Shown piece after piece: positions 13,401 through 23,497 of a stretch of 64,000 bases of DNA (its first letter is position 1; each line of letters starts with the position of its first letter). The translations under genes were made by a program, and so were the position numbers. Under the pieces are notes generated by a model. It saw nothing but the letters and a program-made list of their open reading frames with translations. It made no database searches and was not told the DNA's origin. The DNA comes from Lottia gigantea (taxonomy: Eukaryota > Mollusca > Gastropoda > Lottiidae): contig NW_008708400.1 in assembly GCF_000327385.1 (NCBI RefSeq), positions 2,348,297-2,412,296 on the forward strand. Direction: 5' to 3'.

Positions 13401-16400
13401 TTTTCCTCAGTAAATAATGATGGTGACTGAGATAAAAGATTTATTTACAAGGTTACAAAATAAAGGCTATATTTCCACAACCTACCTCAGTAAATATTGA
13501 TGGTGACTGAGATTAAAGATTTATTTACAAGGTTACAAAATAAAGACTATATTGCCATAGTTTTCCTCAGTAAATATTGATGGTGACTGAGATTAAAGAC
13601 TTATTTACAAGGTTACAAAATAAAGACTATATTACCATAGTTTTCCTCAGTAAATAATGATGGTGACTAAGATAAAAGATTTATTTACAAGGTTACAAAA
13701 TAAAGGCTATATTGCCATAGTTTTCCTCAGTAAATATTGATGGTGACTGAGATTAAAGATTTATTTACAAGGTGACAAAATAAAGACTATATTTCCACAA
13801 CCTACCTCAGTAAATATTGATGGTGACTGAGATTAAAGATTTATTTACAAGGTGACAAAATAAAGACTATAGTGCCATAGTCTTTCTCAGTAAATATTGA
13901 TGGTGACTGAGATTAAAGACTTATTTACAAGGTTGCAAAATAAATACTATATTTCCACAACCTACCTCAATAAATATTGATGGTGACTGAAATTAAAGAT
14001 TTATTTACAAGGTGACAAAATAAAGACTATATTGCCATAGTTTTCCTCAGTAAATATTGATGGTGACTGAGATTAAAGATTTATTTACAAGGTTACAAAA
14101 TAAAGGCTATATTGCCATAGTTTTCCACAGTAAATATTGATGGTGACTGAGATTAAGGATTTATTTACAAGGTTACAAAATAAAGACTATATTTCCACAA
14201 CCTACCTCAGTAAATATTGATGGTGACTGAGATTAAGGATTTATTTACAAGGTTACAAAATAAAGGTTATATTACCATAGTTTTCCTCAGTAAATATTGA
14301 TGGTGACTGAGATTAAATATTTATTTACAAGGTGACAAAATAAAGACTATATTGCCATAGTCTTCCTCAGTAAATATTGATGGTGACTGAGATTAAAGAC
14401 TTATTTACAAGGTTACAAAATAAAGACTATATTTCCACAACCTACCTCAGTAAATATTGATGGTGACTGAGATTAAGGATTTATTTACAAGGTTTCAAAT
14501 AAAGGTTATATTACCATAGTTTTCCTCAGTAAATATTGATGGTGACTGAGATTAAATATTTATTTACAAGGTGACAAAATAAAGACTATATTGCCATAGT
14601 TTTCCTCAGTAAATATTGATGGTGACTGAGATTAAAGATTTATTTACAAGGTGACAAAATAAATACTATATTGCCATAGTTTTCCTCAGTAAATATTGAT
14701 GGTGACTGAGATTAAAGATTTATTTACAAGGTGACAAAATAAAGACTATATTGCCATAGTTTTCCTCAGTATATATTGATGGTGGCTCAGATTAAAGGTT
14801 TGTTTACAAAGTGACAAAACAACTATAAAAATATAACTTACCTCAGTAAATATTGATGGTGACTGGGGTCAAAGGTTTGTTTAATTAGTTTACAAATAAT
14901 ATCTGTCTGTATGGGATCTAAAAACATAATAATTTATCTTATTTTCAAAAGGCTGTACAGATTATGGCATGCAAAAAATAATATTTTCAGAAAATTTAGA
15001 TGCTTTCTTGCTAACCTAGAGGTCTAGGGTTCAATCACATCCCAGATCTGGATGATCTTTAACCTGGTTTCTCCCCTGTCATTGATGCATGTTTGGGGGC
15101 TGACATAGAAAAGGCCTCTGAACAGGACAATTGCTAAAGGCTATGCAAAATTCTTGACAGTTGTGAAGTGAAAAAGTGGCTTATGCCACTGTCCTGGCAA
15201 AATGCATAATGCATGGCAAGAGTACATTAGCCCAAACTGGAACAAAAAGAATAGAATGAAAAACGAATATCATTCTTACTTATTTCACTCTCTAAAATAA
15301 TGCCAATTAAAATATCTATAGTCTGTTTTGGAAAAACTTCACCAACTCTAGAAATTAGATTTGTTAAGGTCCTGGATGGGGCTTGCTTGATTTCTGAAAA
15401 CTGAAATACATAAATGAATAATAATGATACAGTTAAAGCATATATTGTAATTCTCGAGAAATAAAAAATAATGCTGTATTATCAGATATAAAATCATCCT
15501 TATTATTCATTTGAATGTAAACAACTTTAATGTTTATTTATAGTAAACTACTGGTTGTTGAGGGTTCTAATCTTGGTTGAAAAGGAAAAGAAGAGGGCAG
15601 ACAAAGCTAGGTCTGCCTTAGTTCTAGAAATATAACTGTTTACAAAAAGTTGCTGAAAAATCATGAAAAATAGTTCCTTCATAAAATAAACCAATCTCAC
15701 CTTATACTGGAGAGAATGCTTGAGAAAATTGACAATGGTTTCATATGATAAACAATCTGAGTTTTGTATAAAATATTCACAGATTGCAGATAAACTATCA
15801 TCTTCTATAATCCATAGTTCCATATAGACTAGATAATCTTTAATCTAATAAAACACACAAAGAAATTAAATCAAAACATTTTGAAAATATTAAACTATTA
15901 TCTTCTATATTTCACAGTTCAAGATAGACTAGATAATCTTTAATCCAATAAAACACACACTAAAAACTAAATCAAAACTATTTAGAAAATATTAAACTAT
16001 CATCTTCATATTTCATAGTTAAAGATAGTACAGATAACCTTTAAGGGGTTCTAAAGAGACTTTCTAAATTTTGTGTGTATCTGGAACACTGATAGTATAG
16101 TCACTAAAAGGCCTAATGTGTTAAAGCATATTTTGCAATTGGCGACATCAACAAACACTTAGTTTTAGTGGAAGTGCAGGATAGAAGATAGCTAGGCCAT
16201 AACAAATGACAAAAATCAACCTTTTCTAAATAAGGTGCTCTCTGTAAAAGGACAACCAATTTTTCCAGTTGAATTTACATGCAATTTGATTGGTTTACTG
16301 TGTACATAGGAACGTTCAAAGGTCATAGACTTACCAGATCACTAGAACTATGTATAAATAGTCTAAAACTTGGCATATTCTGTCCTTGTAACCAGTTCCC

Positions 16401-18423
16401 TTTTAATTCTCTTAATTCATTCTACAAGAAATTTATCCTTTTAGATGTTATAATTTACATTTTATTGGAATTTGCATGCAAATAATAAGATTAGCCAATA
16501 TTGTATGATAAATTGAAGGGTTTTATTGTGAAAACATTATTCAACTTATAAAAAGTTATGAGCAAATGAATATTACAAAATGTTAATAAACCAACCATTA
16601 CCCTTACAGAAAACTTATTTAATATGACAGTGTTCACAAAGTCCTGAAAAATTGAGTTCATTGAGAGTAAAATTTATCTTGAAACTAAGATATTTTCTTA
16701 CTTTGAAGCTAATCTGCCACTTTCTCTAAAGAATCCCATAAAACAAATAAGGTAGAAAGAAGTTTAATTATCTAAATTAAGTCCTCCTAGAGTACATTAT
16801 AAATCAAAGTTTAAACTATACTACCTTAATATCTCCTGTTAGACACGTCATCAATTCTTCATAATCCTTAATATTATCATTATCTATAAAATATATGTTA
16901 AAAGTATACTATCTCTTGGAATGGCCAAAAAAAATTAATTTTTAAACTTGGCCAAAGTGAAGAATTTATTCTACTTTCACTGCCAAAATTGCGTTAGGTG
17001 CATTCTCCGCCTTCCTTGACTAGAAAATTTTTTTCAAGGGAAAGGCCCTTAAAATCCAAATGGGAGTCTTCATTAAAGTCTGTGAACTTGTATTTAGTTC
17101 CAAGTTTTATCAAATTGGTCAAAAAACTGTATATTCTATTCAGATTATTTACAAGTAAAAGGAACAGACAGATGGATGGAATAGGGTGAGATGTGAGCAT
17201 ATAAAACATACTATGCTCCTTTAACTTTTTGGTATTATCTTCAAAACTTTCAGTCAAGCTTCTTTTTCTTTTTTTACTGTCCGTCTGATTGACATCTTCT
17301 TCATCAGATGATATAATAATACTTTCACAGTTATCTTCTCTCTTGGCTGTATTGGATTGGTTTTGATCTAGTTTCTTTGATGATCTATTTAGATTCACTT
17401 CAATTGCCCCAAAAACTTGTTGCTTGGCTTCAACTTCTAAGTCAAATTCACCAAATAATTCAGGACTATCTTGAGGCTGTTGTTTCATTTCTGGACTCTT
17501 GTCTTTCAATTCTAGGTAAAACAATAAAAAAAGGTTAACCATACGAGGTTACGGATCATAAAAATCTACATTAAAATCAAGATAGTAGATCTCACCTGAT
17601 ACTTCAAAATTCTTCCTTTGCCATGGTATAGTTGTATTATGTGAAGCTTGTGATAAATTCTGTAGAACATCCTGATAAAGTTGCTTATTGCCCTCACTAG
17701 AACAATGTTTCATTTTCCCTGAACCTTCTTCAATACCACTCACTAAACTCTCATATAGCCTCTCTGTCCAAGCATCCTGATGCACATGGTCTTTAATCAA
17801 AGAGAGAAACTCTGTTAAATCACTGTGGTTGATTGAGTCTCTATGATTATGTAAAATTAATAACAGATTTCGCTGGATGTCTGATGTTAACAGCACAAAT
17901 ATTGGTTTCCTGAAATAATCAGTTTAATTATGGAAAAGCAGGATTTCAAGCTATTGTATGTGTATCCATGACACTTATGCTTAATGGTATTTAGGATAGT
18001 GACTTCATATCATATTTTTCTGGAATCACAGAACCAGGAATAATATATGCAGCCATAAATTTGAGTCCTGGGTAACCTATAGGCCTACATTTTAGGGCTA
18101 TAAAACCTCATAAAATATCATATTATCCAGTGAGAAGCCTGCATCGCAAGTGTTATGAAAGCTATTTTGACAGAAAAACTGTTATAAACAACTTACATTA
18201 TGATTGCATGATCATCTATCATTGGTTCAAGACGAATTAGATCTCTTATTAGTGTTGTCCAGTTCTGAAATTCTCTATAACCAGATCCCAATGTGGTCTG
18301 AATCCATTCTTCAGCTAAAACTAAGTTATCTCCCTTATCACACAAAACGTTGAAAAGACCCTGCCATTCAGGATTAATCTTTTTGAAAAGTTTCCCATTC
18401 TGTTTTCTTCGTGCAGATATCAT
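10449..18423 (-). CDS. FANCE: Fanconi anemia group E protein
   Basis: FANCE is a Fanconi core-complex subunit that bridges FANCC and FANCD2 and supports FANCD2-FANCI monoubiquitination in interstrand crosslink repair. Nine coding exons (minus strand) join in phase: 18423-18197, 17909-17596, 17511-17212, 16883-16825, 15844-15701, 15400-15280, 14917-14842, 12525-12327 and 10550-10449, giving 513 aa (human 536). The N-terminal region has MKPIFVLLTSDIQRNLLL, like human LKPLLLRLPRICQRNL. Residues 181-280 form a charged linker with a SUMO-interaction-like SIIISSDEED (244-253) and a basic KKRKR. The C-terminal helical domain has NPIQTDIICKLIK (human GPAQTELLCCLVK) and a final HTSFLKKTALLSFKKLLK (human NTTFLRKSLKAALKHL). 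The ATG at 18423 is the first in frame; an AATAAA overlaps the stop. Introns hold two exon-derived repeats, a SINE and a nested element. Confidence 0.93.
10640..10765. repeat. 36-bp minisatellite in FANCE intron 8, part 1
   Basis: Three clear units of CATC(G/A)CCAGCGAAGGCTGT followed by a CATGCATAAACACA-like segment. Further diverged units lie at about 11030-11110 and 12070-12265, so the array has been split by inserted sequence. Confidence 0.85.
11120..12069 (+). mobile_element. Non-autonomous element with ~160-bp core repeats
   Basis: It starts near GAAATATTCAACCTTCAGTC and contains four tandem units of about 160-170 bp, marked by AAGGGCAATAACT at about 11371, 11543, 11705 and 11865. It ends with a GACGGAC run and ATACACGCCC...GGGCGTATAAAA, an inverted pair. 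The same start and end occur at 33005-33330. The architecture resembles molluscan pearl/HINE (Helentron-related) elements. No coding capacity is seen. It sits within the 36-bp minisatellite, with units on both sides. Confidence 0.7.
12070..12265. repeat. 36-bp minisatellite in FANCE intron 8, part 2
   Basis: Diverged units with ACCAGCGACGGCTGT and TGTATAAAC continue the array seen at 10640-10765 on the far side of the inserted element. Confidence 0.75.
12936..14841. repeat. 80-bp tandem array derived from FANCE exon 7
   Basis: About 24 units with an 80-bp period fill the intron after FANCE exon 7. On the minus strand each carries CTCAG, then a 21-nt copy of the last part of exon 7 (ending CAATATTTACTGAG), then intron-like sequence. 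Two unit types occur. One continues GTAGGTTGTGG and keeps a donor; it occurs six times, at plus positions 13321, 13481, 13801, 13961, 14201 and 14441. The other continues GAAAACTATGG and has lost the GT. The real exon 7 (14842-14917) abuts the array. Confidence 0.95.
15003..15225 (+). mobile_element. SINE, family 2, in FANCE intron 6
   Basis: It has a tRNA B-box-like GGGTTCAATCAC at the head, followed by CCTGTCATTGATGC and a TGACATAGAAAAGGCCT-like block. The same order of blocks occurs on the minus strand at 35745-35945. It takes up most of the 362-bp intron between FANCE exons 6 and 7. Confidence 0.65.
15891..16045. repeat. Tandem copies of the 5' edge of FANCE exon 5
   Basis: The 100-bp segment 15791-15890, which includes the first 54 nt of exon 5 and its acceptor, is repeated at 15891-15992 and partly at 15993-16045. 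In the first copy the acceptor AG is GG and the reading frame has a stop, so these are decayed exon fragments inside the intron. Confidence 0.88.
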
Positions 18424-19060
18424 TTTAAACAAATGAATATGTGGATTGAAATCGTGAATGATAATTATGATACATGTATGTGACTCAACAAAATGACATT
18501 ATTCATTCCATTCATTGTTGTCAGTCATGTCATTGTCGGGCCCAAATCCATTCAATCGTCAGTCTCTAGTTATCTAATCTCAGTGAAAGAATACTATAGC
18601 ATACTTTTCTCTGTTGTCAATTGGTTAAGCCTTCCGAATGTCGCATTTCTACAGCATTTTGTATTTATCTGCCTCAAAACAGTTCAATTTTTCCGCCATC
18701 TTTCTCAACTACTTTCACTTTCGGTTGGCATAAAATCCAGATTTGGATTTAATAATTGAGTCACGATTAGTTGTTGTTTCATGAAAATGCTATAAGTTCG
18801 AATTTGACTGATCGCAGCACATATCTTTTTGTATTTATGAAATTTATTTCCCTGCTTGCTCAGAATGTGGTGATCCAACAATTGTTCATGGTGATAAAGG
18901 ATGAGACCAACTTTCCCAAGTATGCATAATATGTGTAATAAGAATTGGACTTCTTACAGGGTTAAAGCAAACATTTGTTGGGTAAAGCCAAAGGCTGTAC
19001 TTATTCTACTGCTCCATAACATAACCACTGACAATCAGACAAAATAACAAAAAAACTGTA
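18424..19060. other. Spacer between FANCE start and TXNDC9 3' end
   Basis: This spacer separates the FANCE start codon from the TXNDC9 poly(A) region and must contain the FANCE promoter and 5' UTR. No TATA box or other clear element could be assigned. Confidence 0.5.
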
Positions 19061-19070
19061 CTAAAAATTG

Positions 19071-19076
19071 TTTATT
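19071..19076 (-). terminator. TXNDC9: Poly(A) signal of TXNDC9
   Basis: AATAAA on the minus strand, about 370 nt after the TXNDC9 stop codon. Confidence 0.65.
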
Positions 19077-19448
19077 AAAAATAAATAACAATTGATACAT
19101 AATAAATAAGACAATACATGACAAAGCAATGATATAGATGTTATATGAAGCAAATACAGACCAAAAAGAATGAATAGATGAGTGACAAGGAAAAAAAATT
19201 AAACACCATAATATCCCTATTTGGGATAGCAATTTAATCAAGAATTCTTATACTCTGTGGAACTTTGAAATCTTTAAAAGTTTAATCAAAAACCTTAATT
19301 ATTCGCACTAAAAATTCATTTTAAAAAGAATTTGTGTAAGAGTAACACTTGTTTAAAAGATTCAATCTAGATAGTAACCTTTACAATTAAAAATAATATC
19401 AGAATCCCACTGCCCAGTATCAAAATAATTGCTTAACGAATTCATCAA

Positions 19449-22400
19449 TCATTCATCATCCCCAGAATCATCACTGTCATCTGTTTTCTTTTTATAACCA
19501 AAAATAGTTTTTTTCTGAGGTAATTCATCATCTGGTACTTTGATGACACCTAAAATAGATAAAATATGGTATGAAAGAAGCAGCACTTGAATAATAAAAA
19601 AAAAAAAAAAAAAAAAAAAACATATTTACAAGGGTAATTCATATTCAGCTGATCCTTGTCAAAAGCATTTGATAATGTTGTAAGATAGATATAGATTGGA
19701 GAATAATGAGAAAAGATGACTTTTGTTACAATTTTTGAATTTTGGAAGATTTTGCTCCCTTGTGGCCAGCGCAACGGACTTTGTAATAGATTGAAAATAA
19801 TTGTCAATAGTACTGTCCCAATTTAACCCTTTGAATAAATAAATAAATGAAATAAAACATCATATACCCTGAACTCCAATTAATATAAGCTAAAGCATGT
19901 GACGTCACTTGGTAACAGCCATTTATGGTTGGTAAACCGGCTGCTAGGGTTGAAAAGGTTAAAAGGAAATTGTTTTTTTTTAAATTCCAAGGAATGAATC
20001 CTTATGGTTAAAAATACATAGGCCTACCTGCTTTTGCCAGTCTTTTTTCTAAAACATTGGTAGTAAAACTATCCGATATACCTAACTCTTCAAAACCAAC
20101 AATTCTGTAACATAGAAATAAAAAAGTATAATCTATGGATCTGGTGTTCTGTATGGCTATAATTCAGAATTAAACTTGACAATACAAAACATCTAAGAAA
20201 AGCACATCATAACAATTATTGTTATGTTAAGCAGTTCTGTTGTCATTATAGGCATCTTTGAGAGTAACCCTGAATTTAAAATGCTGGACCAAAAGCACAT
20301 AACACATCTTAAACTCATATTAAGCAAAAAGATTTAATAAAAGAGTTATTCAATTGTTCCAAAAGGAATATCTCTGGGTGTATCAATTATCAAGAATTAA
20401 ATAAGTCATTTAACTTACCTATCTACAACAATACCTTTCTTGAAACAATAAATAGCAGGAAGCACTTGAACTTTTAACCTCTCTACTAAAAATTTGGCAT
20501 TTTCTACATTTATTTTTGCAAATTTAGTTTCATAATATTTTCTGCCCAATTTCTGTAATAAAAAAAAATCAAATCATGTTTTGCTTTATGATTTCCAATT
20601 TTCAAGAGATCGGTTTTTCATCCCACTTATATCTGAACCATATATCTGAAATTGACTGATCCCAAATAATTTTTGAATTATTGCAGAATGCTGCAATTTG
20701 ATTGGATTGTATGCCATTGAATACAGCCAATCATAGCCCTCAAGAGAGAAGACTGTTAAAATATTTGCTTATAAATTACAAACTTTCTGTCAAGGGCTCT
20801 GATTGGCTGTATTTGCTAAAATACGAGGCAACCCAAACATTGAATGTTGCATTTTCAAATTTCCGTGATACAAAAAAGATCGTTATTGTAGTCCAGGACC
20901 TTGACTCAAGGTAGAAGATGGATACAAAATAACACAAGTGAAATACAAAACACTCAGTATTTAAACCAGTGCTGCATTCATTACAAGTCAAAATAAAAAG
21001 GGTTTTAGTTTAAATTACTTACTTCCAAGTGTGTATCCATGATAGCACATCTTCTAAAATCACTGTGATAAAAATGTACAATACACCTGTCAACACTAGT
21101 TGTTAGATCTAAAAATTCTTTATCAGTCTGTAAATCACTGAAATAGATTATTATATCAATGATTCCTTTCTGGTAACTTGACCTCTGTATCACTTTTCAT
21201 AATACAAACTGCAAACAATCATGGAAATTTATTATGTTGTCTGGTAAATTACTGTTATCACAGGTAGTTATGTCCAATGACATTACGTCAATGTATTAAA
21301 GATCAATGAGACCGTGGGAGGGACGACAGCAACAGCAATGCTGTACTTTCAGCATAACTCTAAAGACCTAATGATGACAACAATTTCATCAACTCAAAGA
21401 CATTGACAATCATTATTCTTTTGAGTTCAATTCATAAAAAAATTATTGACAAAGTCCGATTCTGTAAACATGGTGGTCTAACAATAACTTGGATTTAATA
21501 ATTAATAACATTTAATAATGTCTATCAACTTACGTGTAAATGCCATGTTGCTGTTCTCTCATCTGAACATATTCTTTAGCTTGTTTTTTAAGGTTATCTA
21601 ACCTAGCTTCACGAATGTGGGATGGTATGTCTTCATTTTCTAATTCTTCCCATAATTTCTGATAATACAAAACATATGATAAATACATTCTTAATATGAA
21701 AGTTTAGTGCCTTAAAGTGATACGTCTTAGGAAGAACATAAAATTTAAATTTTGCTCAAATTTGGCCAATAACAGTATATATCCATCAATGGACTTACCT
21801 GGTCTCCTAACTATACATCAAAATCCCTCTATAATCCGATATATCCACAAAATCAAGTAATTAATACATCCATTAAGCGATTTTCAAATCGTGAGTCTAG
21901 GAAATCCAGAGTAATATTCAAGGGGAAGTAACTCTCAAGTGGGGTTTCCCGCGTCCTTGACCTCTACTCTTGTATTGACCTCAACATTGTCAGACATATT
22001 TTGAAGACGGAAAAATAATGCCTAGTAGGAGATTAAGCAACTCCGTGAAAAAGCAATTCATATAATTTAGAATGAATACTCCACCACTAACACAATTTTC
22101 AACAAATATTAATCATTGGCAAAGTTTTTCTCAAACTGAACGGACTTGTCGCTTGCTCACTTTTTATAAAAATTTTGATTATAGTTTTATTATCGCTTTT
22201 TCAAACTTGATAAAGTGTGGGATGCATACTTATTTAACCAATGGTCACTATTAAACACAAATATTAGCCACAGGACGAGTGTATTCTAAGATGTAGTATC
22301 ACTTTAACAGATTTTAAATGGTGCATCTTGACTAGTAATACTAGTCTAAGTTTAAACATAAATATCAACATGTAATGCAAATTTCACGTTTGTGATTCAT

Positions 22401-22764
22401 TCATCCCAATTCTGACTTCATTTTTTATTATCAAATCTATGGTAGAGGATTTCAACAAAATGATCAGGTACAAGAACAATCTTGTTGATCATTTATTCAT
22501 AAAATTAATAACTTATATGCTCAATGTCCATCTTATCAATGATTCACATTCCTTTGCCCGGCTTTGGCTTCACAGTAAGTCCTCTGTTTATTCTTTTCCC
22601 TTTCCTCATTTTGCAAATTACTCTGAGTTACCGGTGATTTATTTAATAGGGATATCATGTAAATCACAAAATTTTTAACAAAGATATTCAATACTTACCT
22701 CTTCAACTAAAGACTGGTCGTCTAAAATTGCATTTGCTTCGACAACAGAAGTTTGGGTCGCCAT
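19449..22764 (-). CDS. TXNDC9: Thioredoxin domain-containing protein 9
   Basis: TXNDC9 is a phosducin-like cytosolic protein that binds the CCT/TRiC chaperonin and modulates folding of actin and tubulin. Six coding exons on the minus strand join in phase: 22764-22699, 21658-21534, 21137-21023, 20552-20419, 20104-20028 and 19549-19449, giving 205 aa (human 226). An N-terminal helical segment contains IREARLDNLKKQAKEY. The thioredoxin fold spans about residues 65-175, with CIVHFYHSDFRRCAIMD and a cis-proline in QVLPAI (P134). The canonical CxxC is absent; only C94 remains at that site, as is usual in this family. Residues IVGFEELGISDSFTT match human VVGFTDLGNTDDFTT. The tail is acidic (DDSDDSGDDE). 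The gene is tail-to-head with FANCE and divergent from SYCP3. Intron 1 is the longest (about 1 kb) and intron 3 holds a small inverted-repeat insertion. Confidence 0.94.
20722..20815. mobile_element. Small inverted-repeat element in TXNDC9 intron 3
   Basis: AATACAGCCAATCATAGCCC at the left pairs with GGGCTCTGATTGGCTGTATT at the right with two or three mismatches. A loop of under 60 bp lies between them. It looks like a short MITE or palindromic repeat; the true ends and any target duplication were not resolved. Confidence 0.55.
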
Positions 22765-23497
22765 GTCTAAACAAATCACGCACCTGTCAATGGGAGATAA
22801 CTCTGAAATGTTACTGCGTCCGGGTTAACAAGACTGAAAAACTTTTATCTGATGTTTCTGAAGTCTAGGTTTAAAGCTATGCATTAAATAACAAATTTGT
22901 TGACAACATAACTATGGAAACCAATCTTTTCTATGTAATCATGTCATTTCCAATGTGTTGTTAAGTTTATTTGTTGCCTAATTGTTTTTGACGCAAATTA
23001 AAATTGTAACCTATATTTAGTACAGATTAAAGTTAATTAAATGTTAATACTATTAAATAAGCTTAAATCAATAAAACTGATTAGATCTAGAAGACATGGG
23101 AGCGATAATTAGTTAATTGGATAAACACTAATGAACTGTGTACAAAACGTCTTGGGGACGACATGAAGAAAATGTGTCTGGAAGATCAAACCTTTACAAC
23201 TAAAGCAATGTAGCGATATCACTACGCTTGAAAAAATAATTGATTGAATTGTATCTTTCAAGAATATAGAGCATTTATGAATATTTAATGATAAGATAGT
23301 CAAGATGACAATATTAAACTAGTATTATAGTAGCTTGAGATTCATATTGATGTCCAAATTCCATTTAACAGGGAACTATTTCATTTGCAAATTATTCTTA
23401 ATTGATGGTCGTTGGGCTGTCGTCTGCTAGGCCTAGTTTCATTTTGTTGACGTTGTTCACTCATCAAGTCACAACCTTTTTTGCCAAGGGATTCAGA
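22765..23497. promoter_or_regulatory. Shared divergent upstream region TXNDC9/SYCP3
   Basis: The two start codons point away from each other and lie 733 bp apart, so both promoters should be here. No specific motif could be assigned. An ATTCAG just before the SYCP3 ATG could also be the acceptor of an upstream non-coding exon. Confidence 0.4.

Noticed and set aside
23402-23497. N-terminal extension of SYCP3 from upstream in-frame ATGs
   Set aside because: The added residues (MMVVGLSSARPS...) are hydrophobic and unlike known SYCP3 N-termini; the ATG at 23498 gives a family-typical length.
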